In this document: positions 42,429 through 50,567 of the stretch, in pieces | Position numbering within the stretch: the stretch's first letter is position 1 | Layout of the letters: each line of letters opens with the position of its first letter | Assembly (NCBI GenBank): GCA_964453115.1 | Contig: CAYVRT010000001.1 | Span: 124,001-188,000, forward strand | Length of the DNA stretch: 64,000 bases | Reading direction: 5' to 3' | DNA from: JAIWNK01 sp964453115 | Lineage (GTDB): Bacteria > Chloroflexota > Anaerolineae > Anaerolineales > Anaerolineaceae | Notes under the pieces: model-generated | The model's database searches: none | Told to the model about the DNA's origin: nothing | Seen by the model: only the letters and a program-made list of their open reading frames with translations | Position numbers and translations under genes: made by a program

Positions 42429-43667
42429 TCAGGGTTTCAGCAGCAATTCGATTGCTTTTTCGAGCTGAGGGTCGCGCTCTGCGGCGATATCTTCTTCTGT
42501 AATTTGTACTTCAACATCGGGTATGAGGCCGATGCCATGGATCTGGCGTTCTTTGGGGGTTAACCAACGGGCGATGGTGATTCGTACGGCTCCTTGTTCG
42601 GTGCCAAGCTCTTGCCATGTTTGAACAGAGCCTTTGCCAAAGGTGGTGACGCCGACCAGGATGCCGCGCTTGTAATCCTGAATGGCGCCAGCGGTGATTT
42701 CGGAGGCGGAGGCGGTGCCTTCATTGACCAGCACGATGAGCGGGATTTTGGTTGCCAGGCCATTGCCAAGTGATTCGTAAGTGTCGCGCGTTCCATCGCC
42801 ATACACTTCGTAAAGAACAGGGCCTTCCTCAATGAATTGTGAGACAACAGCTACAGCGGTGTATAGATAACCGCCTCCATTGTTGCGCAGGTCCAGAATC
42901 AGCCCCTTGGGGTTCTGGGCCATTAAATCGCTCAATTGTTGGCGCAAGTCACGATCGGTGCTTTCGCCAAAGGTGAGGATTTGGACATAGGCAATGCCGT
43001 CTTCAAGCATTTTGCTTTCAACACTGGGAATGACAATTTTGGCACGTGTGATGGTGACATCGAAAGTTTCCTCGGTGTTGGAGCGATAGATGGTGAGGGT
43101 GACATCGCTGCCAGCCGGGCCGAGGACGCGCCGCAAGACCAGATTGCCATCAATACCGGTCATGTCTTCACCGTCAATTGCCACGATTTGGTCTTCAGCT
43201 TTCAGCCCAGCTTTTTCAGCAGGTGAGTCGGGCATGGGGCTGATAATTTTTAGATACTCTCCGGTAATGTCTACCCAGGCACCAATGCCTTCGTATTCGC
43301 CTTCAAGAGGGGTGTTGGCCTGACGATATTCCTCGGGGTTCATATAGGATGTGTGCGAGTCACCAAGTGCCTCGAGCATGCCGCGAATGGCACCTTGCAT
43401 CAACACAGTGTCATCTACAGGCTGATCCACGTAGTTTTGATGAACGAGCTGCCATGCGTACCAGAAGGGCTGAAACAACTCACCAAGTTCACTCGGGGTG
43501 CCTGTATCTTCGCTGGTGATTTCTTGTGGGATGGGGACGGGCAGGGGAAGGTTGCGGGCAATGTTGCGCGGAATGGACCAGCCAACCGCAATGCCGCCGG
43601 TAAAGGCGCAGGTCGCCAGGAAGAGGACGACAATGATTGAGAGGGTGATCCGAATTGCTTTTGACAT
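42429..43667 (-). CDS. C-terminal processing peptidase (S41 family) with PDZ domain
   Basis: Secreted, membrane-anchored serine protease of the CtpA/Prc group, 412 aa. N-terminal anchor at about 7-29. The PDZ domain (about 100-190) contains GIGAWVDITGEYLKIISPMPDSPAEKAGLKAED in pieces. The peptidase domain has RNNGGGYL, the catalytic serine in NEGTASASEI and the lysine in TFGKGSVQT, followed by RITIARWLTPKERQIHG. It degrades or trims exported proteins. GGAGTG precedes the ATG. Last gene of the HAD-small membrane protein-protease set. Confidence 0.95.
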   Translation of the reverse strand: MSKAIRITLSIIVVLFLATCAFTGGIAVGWSIPRNIARNLPLPVPIPQEITSEDTGTPSELGELFQPFWYAWQLVHQNYVDQPVDDTVLMQGAIRGMLEALGDSHTSYMNPEEYRQANTPLEGEYEGIGAWVDITGEYLKIISPMPDSPAEKAGLKAEDQIVAIDGEDMTGIDGNLVLRRVLGPAGSDVTLTIYRSNTEETFDVTITRAKIVIPSVESKMLEDGIAYVQILTFGESTDRDLRQQLSDLMAQNPKGLILDLRNNGGGYLYTAVAVVSQFIEEGPVLYEVYGDGTRDTYESLGNGLATKIPLIVLVNEGTASASEITAGAIQDYKRGILVGVTTFGKGSVQTWQELGTEQGAVRITIARWLTPKERQIHGIGLIPDVEVQITEEDIAAERDPQLEKAIELLLKP

Positions 43668-43698
43668 GTAGACACTCCAATAAAGAGATGGGGTAATT

Positions 43699-43959
43699 TT
43701 ACTGCGGCGGGGTTAAAGAATCCTGAGAGTTTTTCTTCACTTCCTGCACGCGTTGCGATAGCTCACTCAGTTGGGCATCTTCTTCGCGCCAGGGTTGCCG
43801 AACGGTGTGGATCATGCGCTTCCAGGGCGTGCGAAAGATGGGAAGACGCGGTACCTTTCGCTGCAAGAGGATGGAAAGCAACAACAGGTTGGGGATGAGG
43901 ACAATCAGTCCCAGACATAAGATGGCAATCCAATCTTTGAGCGTCAGGTCGTTCATCAT
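43699..43959 (-). CDS. Small single-pass membrane protein, unknown
   Basis: 86 aa (85 if the second ATG is used). One hydrophobic helix at about 10-31 is followed by a basic Trp/Arg-rich stretch and an acidic-polar tail with coiled-coil potential (QLSELSQRVQEVKKNS). No family recognised. The start overlaps the HAD gene's stop by 4 nt, and the S41 protease gene follows after 31 nt, so all three are probably co-transcribed. It might link to the protease at the membrane, but this is conjecture. Confidence 0.7.
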   Translation of the reverse strand: MMNDLTLKDWIAILCLGLIVLIPNLLLLSILLQRKVPRLPIFRTPWKRMIHTVRQPWREEDAQLSELSQRVQEVKKNSQDSLTPPQ

Positions 43960-44591
43960 ATTGGTGGTAGGATGTTGGGCAGGTCGGTGATTGCTGCAAT
44001 ATGCAGATCTTCAACATTGGCTGGCATGGATCGTCCAACCAGGATGCCGGTAAAGCCCAAAGAACGGGCGGTTTGGATTGTTTTGGGCATATCATCAATC
44101 ATCACGCTTTGGGTTGGGTCTGCACCTGTTGTTTTGAGCAGGATGGCAAATGCCTCAGGCATGGGTTTGCAGTACGGGGCAATGGTGCGGATATCGCAGA
44201 TTTGGTCAAATTGATCGGAAATTCCGAGCCGGTTGAGGACTCGTTGGGCGTGTGGGGTGTGGGCGTTTGTAAAGATCATTTTGGGCTGCGGATAGTATTG
44301 CAGCATTTGACGTAGAGCGGGGTTGGGTTGAATGTAGGGTTCAAGTGGTACGTCGTGGACGTAGTCCAGGTATTCGTCTTCATCAATTTGATAAAGGTTT
44401 TGTAACCCGCGCAGGGTGGTGCCATAGGTGTGGTAGAGCGAATCGCGCAGTTGGCTGGCTTCTTGTTGGGAGAGGGAGAACTTTCTCTCAATGTAGTCAT
44501 TCATGCGCTGGCTGATAATGGTCCACAATCCGTTGTTGGGAGGGTAGAGGGTATCGTCGAGGTCAAAAAACAGGATTGCTTTGCTGGACAT
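43956..44591 (-). CDS. HAD-family phosphatase, pyrimidine 5'-nucleotidase-like
   Basis: 211 aa. HAD motif I is FFDLDDTLYPP (nucleophile and acid/base aspartates), motif II FTNAH, motif III lysine in YCKPMPEAF, and motif IV MIDDMPKTI. The helical cap with YHTYGTTLRGL is that of the SDT1/PHM8 pyrimidine nucleotidase subgroup. Nucleotide monophosphates are the likely substrates. The -10 lies only 8 nt before the ATG, and there is no Shine-Dalgarno, so translation is probably leaderless. Confidence 0.9.
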   Translation of the reverse strand: MSSKAILFFDLDDTLYPPNNGLWTIISQRMNDYIERKFSLSQQEASQLRDSLYHTYGTTLRGLQNLYQIDEDEYLDYVHDVPLEPYIQPNPALRQMLQYYPQPKMIFTNAHTPHAQRVLNRLGISDQFDQICDIRTIAPYCKPMPEAFAILLKTTGADPTQSVMIDDMPKTIQTARSLGFTGILVGRSMPANVEDLHIAAITDLPNILPPI

Positions 44592-44599
44592 AGTGAAAG

Positions 44600-44627
44600 A
44601 TTATAGCACAAGCACGGGCGAAAACAA
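44600..44627 (-). promoter_or_regulatory. Promoter of the HAD gene (near-leaderless)
   Basis: On the - strand TTGTTT (44627-44622), 16-nt spacer, TATAAT (44605-44600), then 8 nt to the ATG at 44591. The divergent mutL gene has its own TATAAT at 44639-44644. Confidence 0.7.
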
Positions 44628-44669
44628 GTTGCTTACGGTATAATTACAAAGTTGATTTGAAAGGATGCC

Positions 44670-46430
44670 ATGCCAATTCAAATTTTGTCGGATGAAGTTG
44701 CTTCTCAAATTGCTGCGGGGGAGGTGGTGGAACGCCCCTCCTCTGTGGTTAAAGAATTGCTTGAAAACGCGTTGGATGCGAAGGCGCGGCGCGTGGTGGT
44801 TCGGATGGAGGCAGGGGGGCGGCGATTAATTGAGGTTGCTGATGATGGTTGTGGCATTCCGGCAGCAGAGCTGAGCCTTGCGCTGGCGCGACATGCGACA
44901 AGTAAATTGCGCAGTGCGGAAGATTTATTTCACATTCAGACATTGGGGTTTCGGGGCGAGGCGTTGGCCTCCATTGGTTCGGTTTCGCGCTTGACGATTG
45001 TGTCGCGGGTGCAGGTAGCTGAAGTGGGCGCGCGGTTGGTGGTGGAGGGGGGACGGGCTGGGCAGGTGGAGGCCGTGGGCGCTCCTGCCGGTACGGTGGT
45101 GCGGGTGGAAGATTTGTTTTACAATGTGCCCGCGCGTCTTAAGTTCTTGAAGCAGGATTTGACCGAGCGTCAGCAGGTGGATGCCTTGCTGAGCCGTTAT
45201 GCATTGGCTTATGCAGATGTGGCTTTTCAATTATTCCAGGATGGCCGGCCAGCATTGCAAACAAGCGGAAATGGTGACCGGCGCGAGGTGCTGGCGCAAC
45301 TCTTTGGTGTGGAAACAGCCCGGCAGATGCTGGAAGTAACCATGGAGGATGATGGGCTGCGTGTGGCAGGTTATATTAGCCCAGTAGCGCTGACTCGTTC
45401 CAATCGTCGTGAGATTACGTTCTTTGTCAATGGGCGTTGGGTGCAGGATACGATGTTGACTCAGGCGCTGCTTCAGGCGTATCACACTTTGCTGATGGTT
45501 GGGCGTTTTCCGCTGGCAGTCTTGTTTGTGGAATTGGAACCGGAGACGGTAGATGTGAATGTTCATCCAGCAAAGGCTGAGGTGCGTTTCCGCTCGCCCG
45601 ACCGGGTTTTCAGTGCAATTTCACGGGTGGCACGCCGGGCGCTGCTGGCCTATTCGCCGATTCCAGCGGTTGCAGTGGGTGGTTGGCGGCCCGACCCGTT
45701 GCCGCGCATGCCAGACCCGGCCTGGGAGATGGCGGTAGAGGCCGAAACTGTGGTTGCAGCCTTGCCAGCGCAGGAAGAACCATCCGGGCCGCAAATATCT
45801 TTGCAGCCCGGTGAGGAAGCACAGAACGACTTGCCTTCAGGAAATTTGCCGCTGTTGCGTTTGATTGGACAGGTGGGGGGGACGTATCTGGTGGCGGAGG
45901 GGCCCGATGGACTGTATTTGATTGATCAACATGCGGCACATGAGCGGGTTTTGTTTGAGCGGTTAATGCAGCAGTATGAGCGGCAGCAGGTGGCATCGCA
46001 ATCTTTGCTTGAGCCATGTTTGATGCAGGTTACGCCGGCGCAGGCGCGCTTATTGCAAGATCAGTTGGAGACGTTGGGCCGATTGGGGTTTGAGGTGGAA
46101 TTGTTTGGCGCAAATACCTTTCGGGTGCGCAGTCTGCCGGCTTTGTTGACCGGTGGAGATCCGGCGATGGCTTTGCGGGCGGTGGTGGAAGATTTTGAGG
46201 AGGATGAAACGCCTTTGCAGGCAGCAGTGGAGCGGCGGATTGCCGCTCGGGTGTGCAAACGCCTGGCGGTGAAGGCCGGGCAATTACTGGCGGCAGAAGA
46301 GCAGCGTGCCTTGCTGCGCGATTTGGAAAGCTGTGTTTCGCCGCGCACCTGCCCGCATGGGCGGCCAACAATGATCCATCTTTCGGTGGATTTGTTGGAA
46401 CGGCAGTTTGGACGAAGAGGTAGCCGTTAG
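44670..46430 (+). CDS. mutL: DNA mismatch repair endonuclease MutL
   Basis: 586 aa. The GHKL ATPase half shows ILSDEVASQIAAGEVVERPSSVVKELLENALDA in pieces, EVADDGCGIP and TLGFRGEALASI. The C-terminal half contains the endonuclease motif DQHAAHERVLFE (DQHAx2Ex4E), VCKRLAVKAGQLL and CPHGRPTM, so this is the nicking form used by bacteria without MutH. A Pro-rich linker lies near 340-390. AAAGGATG precedes the ATG. mutS is not in the window. Confidence 0.97.
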   Translation: MPIQILSDEVASQIAAGEVVERPSSVVKELLENALDAKARRVVVRMEAGGRRLIEVADDGCGIPAAELSLALARHATSKLRSAEDLFHIQTLGFRGEALASIGSVSRLTIVSRVQVAEVGARLVVEGGRAGQVEAVGAPAGTVVRVEDLFYNVPARLKFLKQDLTERQQVDALLSRYALAYADVAFQLFQDGRPALQTSGNGDRREVLAQLFGVETARQMLEVTMEDDGLRVAGYISPVALTRSNRREITFFVNGRWVQDTMLTQALLQAYHTLLMVGRFPLAVLFVELEPETVDVNVHPAKAEVRFRSPDRVFSAISRVARRALLAYSPIPAVAVGGWRPDPLPRMPDPAWEMAVEAETVVAALPAQEEPSGPQISLQPGEEAQNDLPSGNLPLLRLIGQVGGTYLVAEGPDGLYLIDQHAAHERVLFERLMQQYERQQVASQSLLEPCLMQVTPAQARLLQDQLETLGRLGFEVELFGANTFRVRSLPALLTGGDPAMALRAVVEDFEEDETPLQAAVERRIAARVCKRLAVKAGQLLAAEEQRALLRDLESCVSPRTCPHGRPTMIHLSVDLLERQFGRRGSR

Positions 46431-46483
46431 CGCAACTTTGTTGGGCAAATGGTGTTAATTTTTAAAAACCAGGAGAGAGAAGT

Positions 46484-47341
46484 ATGCAAATCGTTACGGA
46501 TCGAGCGGCTGATCTGGCCCCAGAGTTCTTAGAAAAATACTGTGTTGAGTTTGCTCCGCTGCGGATTACTTTGAATGATAGAACGTATCTGAGCGGAGTG
46601 GATTTGGATGGGGTAACTTTTTATCGCATGTTATCGGAGACCGATGCTTACCCCACAACCTCGCAGCCTTCGGCGGGGGAATTTGCCGAGTTGTATCGTC
46701 AATTGGCAAAAAATGACCCTGATATTTTGTCTATCCATGTTTCTTCTGGATTAAGCGGAACATGGAACTCGGCGCGGGCAGGTGCTGAGATGGTTCCTGA
46801 GGCCCGCGTGACGGTTTGGGATAGCAAAACCCTTTCTTGTCCCTTGGGTTGGCAGGTGGAAGCAGCAGCAAAAGCCGTTGCAGCGGGTTGGCCGTTGCAG
46901 CGTGTTTTGGAATATTTGGCTATCTTGCGTGAAAAAGTGAATGGGATGTATACCCTCGATACACTGCGCTATTTGCTGCATGGTGGTCGGATTAGCCATA
47001 TTACCGGTTTGGTGGCTTCTTTGTTGAACATTAAGCCGGTTATTTCAGTCGAAAAAGAACGTGGTACCTACACTCAGGTTGGGCGTTACATCACCTTGAA
47101 ACGGGCAATTTATGGCTTCGCGGATATTGTTGCCGGTTGGTATGGCGAGGGCACGCGCTTGCGGGTGCAGCCTTTGCATGGCAATAATGTGGAGGGGGTG
47201 CAGATGATGCGTGAGCAGATGGAGAAGCGTTTTCAGTGTGTTTGGGATACGATGGTGCCGATTGCGCCGGTTTTGGGCGCCCATACGGGCCCTGGGCTGG
47301 TGGGGATGGCCGTGGCCCCGTTGGATGTGTTTCAGCTTTAG
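46484..47341 (+). CDS. DegV family fatty-acid-binding protein
   Basis: 285 aa, FakB-like. IVTDRAADLAPE (N-terminal strand with the D), PTTSQPSAGEF (the lipid carboxylate-binding Thr-Ser), IHVSSGLSGTWNSA, LDTLRYLLHGGRISH and the terminal GAHTGPGLVGMAV are family marks. Such proteins present fatty acids to the kinase FakA, whose gene is not seen here. Strong AGGAGAGAG lies before the ATG. The stop shares TTAG with the convergent histidine kinase. Confidence 0.94.
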   Translation: MQIVTDRAADLAPEFLEKYCVEFAPLRITLNDRTYLSGVDLDGVTFYRMLSETDAYPTTSQPSAGEFAELYRQLAKNDPDILSIHVSSGLSGTWNSARAGAEMVPEARVTVWDSKTLSCPLGWQVEAAAKAVAAGWPLQRVLEYLAILREKVNGMYTLDTLRYLLHGGRISHITGLVASLLNIKPVISVEKERGTYTQVGRYITLKRAIYGFADIVAGWYGEGTRLRVQPLHGNNVEGVQMMREQMEKRFQCVWDTMVPIAPVLGAHTGPGLVGMAVAPLDVFQL

Positions 47342-48531
47342 TCGCTGGGTTGGATTGGCAACTTGATGGTGAAGGTGGTGCCTAGATTAATTTGACTGCT
47401 GACTTGCATTTGTCCGGCGTGGGCCTCGATGATGTGTTTGCAAATGGAGAGGCCCAGGCCGGTGCCGGTCACTTTGCGCTCCACATTGCCTGCGCGAAAG
47501 AAGCGCTCGCCAATGTGTGGAAGGTCTTCGGGCGGGATGCCAACACCAGTATCGCTGACGGAGATGCAAAAGTTCTCTGGTTCCTGCCAGAGGTTGAGGT
47601 TGACATCGCCGCGTGGACGGTTGTATTTGATGGCATTGCTGAGCAGGTTGAGCAGCACTTGTTTGAGCTTGTCGCGGTCGCCATAGAACATGGGCAGTCC
47701 AGCGGCGGTTTCGTTTTGTAAGCGAACGCCTTTTTCAACTGCTTGTGGAGAGACGATGCGAATGCATTCTTCCATCAGGGCGGCAAGGTCGAATGGGGTG
47801 GACGTGAAACGCATTCGACCCGATTCGAGCCGGGAGTAATCTAGAAATGTGTTGGTCAGACCATTCAGCCGTTCCACTTCTTTTTGGATCATGCCGCCTA
47901 GTTCCTGGCGTTGCGAATCGGCTACTTCGGGCCGTTGCAGCAGGTAGCTGATGGTGTTGATTGAAGAAAGAGGGGTGCGAATTTCATGGACGAGTTCGTT
48001 GATCAGATCACCTTGTTGGAAGAGGCGCGAATTTTCGATTGCGACGGCGGCTTGTGCGCTGAGAACCATGAGCATTTCAAGGTCGTTTTCGGTGAAAGGG
48101 CCATTGGACTTGTTGAGAGCTTCCAGGACGCCGATCAGGCGGCCTTTGATGAGCATGGGCGTAGCCATGATCGAACGGGTTTGGAATTTGAGAAGTTGCT
48201 CAACATTGCGGAAGAAGCGCTGATCTTGTTGGACATCGGGAACGAAGACCGGCTCATGGTGTGTGGCAACCCAGCCAGCGATGCTTTCTGGGGGGACAAC
48301 GACAGAGGAAAGGGCGGCTTCGGTTTCCGGGTTGTCGGCCACGGCAAAATAGAGCTGATTTTTACGCTCATCGTAGAGCAGAATGGAGGATGCCTCGGCC
48401 TCGGTTAGTTCAACGGCCAGACGATTAATGCGCTTGAGCAGTTCATTCAAGTCCAGCGTGGACGCAAGGTCGAGCGAGACATCAATGATGCGCCGATATC
48501 GTTCGATGCGAGAGGAAACGGGATCAGTCAT
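47338..48531 (-). CDS. GAF-domain sensor histidine kinase
   Basis: Soluble two-component kinase, 397 aa. GAF domain at about 20-165 (SILLYDERKNQLYFAVAD, MLIKGRLIGVLEALNK). HisKA H-box ELVHEIRTPLSSI has the phosphoacceptor histidine near residue 183. The HATPase_c has N-box LLNLLSNAIKYN, G1 DTGVGIPP and G2 GTGLGLSICKHI. No membrane segment. It is coupled by ATGA to the sirtuin gene and lies in the same operon as the receiver-CpaE protein, a possible partner. Confidence 0.95.
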   Translation of the reverse strand: MTDPVSSRIERYRRIIDVSLDLASTLDLNELLKRINRLAVELTEAEASSILLYDERKNQLYFAVADNPETEAALSSVVVPPESIAGWVATHHEPVFVPDVQQDQRFFRNVEQLLKFQTRSIMATPMLIKGRLIGVLEALNKSNGPFTENDLEMLMVLSAQAAVAIENSRLFQQGDLINELVHEIRTPLSSINTISYLLQRPEVADSQRQELGGMIQKEVERLNGLTNTFLDYSRLESGRMRFTSTPFDLAALMEECIRIVSPQAVEKGVRLQNETAAGLPMFYGDRDKLKQVLLNLLSNAIKYNRPRGDVNLNLWQEPENFCISVSDTGVGIPPEDLPHIGERFFRAGNVERKVTGTGLGLSICKHIIEAHAGQMQVSSQINLGTTFTIKLPIQPSD

Positions 48532-49304
48532 CCTACCTCCAGAGCGAGGGAGACGATTGTGGGCAAAATTTCGGCCAGGTCGTCGTGCAGGGTGAGGGTA
48601 GCTTTTTCATCCAGCGGTGTTTCGGAACGGGTGAGGATGATGAAGGGGACACCCAATTCGATAGCAAAATGGGGCAGAAGATTGACTGGGCCGACATTGA
48701 GTGATGAGCCAATAACAAGCATCAAATCACATTCCTGGGCATATTGTGTCGCTGAGAGCCATGCAGTTTGGGATAAAGGATCACCAAATAGGACGATATT
48801 CGGCTTGAGAATGGTTTGGCAAGCTGTGCAATGAGGAATTGATCCGTTTTCGATCAATTCTTGATAGTGTGGGTCGCCGGGATAAGTTTTGCCACAGCGA
48901 GGGCAATGGAAATTTGCGAGTGAGCCATGCAGTTCGATGACGTTGCGGCTGCCAGCACGGCTGTGCAGCAGGTCTACGTTTTGGGTGAGAATGACATCGA
49001 GCTTGCCGGCTTGCTCCAGCTGGACAAGCGCCAGGTGGGCGGCATTGGGCTGTGCTTCGAAGCAGCGGGTTGCAAGCGGGCGTAACCATTCGGCATAGAA
49101 GCGCTGCGGTTGATTGTGGAAGGCGGTTACCGAGGCAATGGCCATTGGGTCCTGAGTTTCCCATGCACCGGTTTTTGGGGACCGATAATCGGGAATGCCC
49201 GATGGGGTTGAAATGCCAGCGCCGGTGAGGGCAACAACTCGCCGGGCTGAACGAATGAGCTGGGCAGCCTGCTCCATGCCAGTGGAGGAAGGACGGTTGG
49301 TCAT
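48528..49304 (-). CDS. NAD-dependent protein deacylase (sirtuin)
   Basis: 258 aa. NAD site TGAGISTPSGIPDYRS, TQNVDLLHSRAGS (catalytic Asn-Asp), the catalytic histidine in ELHGSL, four zinc cysteines CPRC and CTAC, and VIGSSLNVGPVNLLP. All catalytic residues are intact. It lacks the Tyr/Arg pair diagnostic of desuccinylases at the usual place, as far as can be judged by eye, so deacetylase is preferred. Coupled to the receiver-CpaE gene before it and the histidine kinase after it by 4-nt overlaps. Confidence 0.95.
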   Translation of the reverse strand: MTNRPSSTGMEQAAQLIRSARRVVALTGAGISTPSGIPDYRSPKTGAWETQDPMAIASVTAFHNQPQRFYAEWLRPLATRCFEAQPNAAHLALVQLEQAGKLDVILTQNVDLLHSRAGSRNVIELHGSLANFHCPRCGKTYPGDPHYQELIENGSIPHCTACQTILKPNIVLFGDPLSQTAWLSATQYAQECDLMLVIGSSLNVGPVNLLPHFAIELGVPFIILTRSETPLDEKATLTLHDDLAEILPTIVSLALEVG

Positions 49305-50461
49305 TTATTGCGTAGGCGTTGTGTCAATTCATCGGCCAGGCGCAGGAATTGTTGTGTGACCAGGCCTTCTTGTTGCACCATAATCAGGGGCACAAATCGC
49401 AGGGCGGCCTGATAGGCTTGTTCGGGTGCAGGCGGGATGACGGTTGAGATGGTTACGCCCAGCGCTTCCTGAATCTGGCCGGCGGAAAGCTGAATGTCGG
49501 ACCGAACACGATTGAGGATGACAACATTTAGTAATTTGGATTTTCCAAACCCTTTTTCATTCAAGTCGTTCATTAGCAACCGAGTGCGTTGAACGGCAGA
49601 GGGTAAGGGGTCAGTAACAACAATCATTTCATTGCAACTGGTGAGGATATTATCCAGCCCAAGCAGGTCTCCATTGCCAATGTCAAGCATGGTGTAGGGG
49701 GTAAGGTAGGGCAGGCTCTGGATGACGGCGGTGAGTTGGGTGTTGCCGGTTGCCATTAATTCAACATCTTTTAACTTATTGGAAGAAAGCAACAGGCGCG
49801 GGCCAAAGGTGGTTTTCATCAGGTATTTTTCGACCATTGCCTGATTGATTTCGCTGGTTTGGCGGCGCAGTAAGTCGCACAGTCCTTCGGCATTGTTAAA
49901 GCCCAATTCCAGCGCCCAACTGCCCAGTCCGGGTTTGACTTCGGCGGCGATTACATCGGTTTTGGCGCGCTTGGCAAACGCCAGGCAAAGGTTGAGTGTC
50001 AGGCTGGAGCAACCAACACCGCCTTTTGCGCCCATGATTCCGATGACATAACCGCGTTGCGCTGTGGGTGCGGCGGCGACGGCGCGCGATTGCGACCGGG
50101 CAAGCAGTGATTTGAGGCGTGCCTGTAACTCGGCGGGATGGACTGGTTTGGTCAGGTAATCATCCGCTCCGGCTTCGTAACCTTGAACTTTGTCTTCGAC
50201 CTGGCTTTTGGCCGTGAACATGAGGATGGGGGTGGTAGCGGTTTCAGCGTTTTTGCGTAATTGTCGAACGACCTCAAAGCCATCCAGGTCCGGCATCATC
50301 ACATCTACAATCATCAGGTCGGGCTTTTCGACCCGTGCCAGGCCAATGGCCTGGACGCCATTGCTGGCGGTGACAACTTGATAGCCCTGGCGCTGTAACA
50401 TCAGGCTGACCAGTCGTAAGGTCTCAGGATCGTCATCTGCTATCAGAATCTTCGGCGCCAT
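49301..50461 (-). CDS. Receiver domain fused to CpaE/TadZ-like ParA ATPase
   Basis: 386 aa. The CheY-like receiver spans residues 1-122: acidic D10/D11, phosphoacceptor D53 (IVDVMMPD), Thr in MFTAK, Lys in LTKP. A ParA/MinD-like domain starts at about 137. Its deviant Walker A reads KGGVGCSS (146-153), with Cys151 where Lys normally binds the phosphate, so ATP use may be weak or absent, as in several CpaE/TadZ proteins. TadZ places pilus machines at the cell pole; no tad genes lie nearby. Promoter at 50518-50546 and a palindrome at 50473-50491. Confidence 0.88.
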   Translation of the reverse strand: MAPKILIADDDPETLRLVSLMLQRQGYQVVTASNGVQAIGLARVEKPDLMIVDVMMPDLDGFEVVRQLRKNAETATTPILMFTAKSQVEDKVQGYEAGADDYLTKPVHPAELQARLKSLLARSQSRAVAAAPTAQRGYVIGIMGAKGGVGCSSLTLNLCLAFAKRAKTDVIAAEVKPGLGSWALELGFNNAEGLCDLLRRQTSEINQAMVEKYLMKTTFGPRLLLSSNKLKDVELMATGNTQLTAVIQSLPYLTPYTMLDIGNGDLLGLDNILTSCNEMIVVTDPLPSAVQRTRLLMNDLNEKGFGKSKLLNVVILNRVRSDIQLSAGQIQEALGVTISTVIPPAPEQAYQAALRFVPLIMVQQEGLVTQQFLRLADELTQRLRNK

Positions 50462-50472
50462 GTTTTAAACCC

Positions 50473-50491
50473 TTTCTGTTGTCAACAGAAA
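50473..50491. promoter_or_regulatory. Perfect 19-bp palindrome before the receiver-CpaE gene
   Basis: TTTCTGTTG-T-CAACAGAAA: two perfect 9-bp arms around one base, 12 nt before the start codon and about 20 nt after the predicted transcription start. A one-base loop is unsuitable for an RNA hairpin of full length, so a dimeric repressor site is more likely. Confidence 0.65.
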
Positions 50492-50517
50492 TTTGAATGT
50501 GTAATTTTAGTCTCTTC

Positions 50518-50546
50518 AGTCTAGCATAAAGTGTCGAATACGGCAA
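50518..50546 (-). promoter_or_regulatory. Promoter of the receiver-CpaE/sirtuin/kinase operon
   Basis: On the - strand TTGCCG (50546-50541), 17-nt spacer, TAGACT (50523-50518). It lies back to back with the tilS -10. Confidence 0.5.
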
Positions 50547-50555
50547 GTACAATGC

Positions 50556-50561
50556 TATAAT
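50556..50561 (+). promoter_or_regulatory. -10 element of tilS (leaderless)
   Basis: A perfect TATAAT is followed by exactly 6 nt and then the tilS ATG at 50568. No Shine-Dalgarno fits between. A weak -35 (TCGAAT, 50534-50539) is 16 nt upstream. Confidence 0.65.
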
Positions 50562-50567
50562 ATTTTT

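Noticed and set aside
50473..50491. Palindrome as an intrinsic terminator
   Set aside because: No T-run on either side, a one-base loop, and position inside the leader before a start codon.
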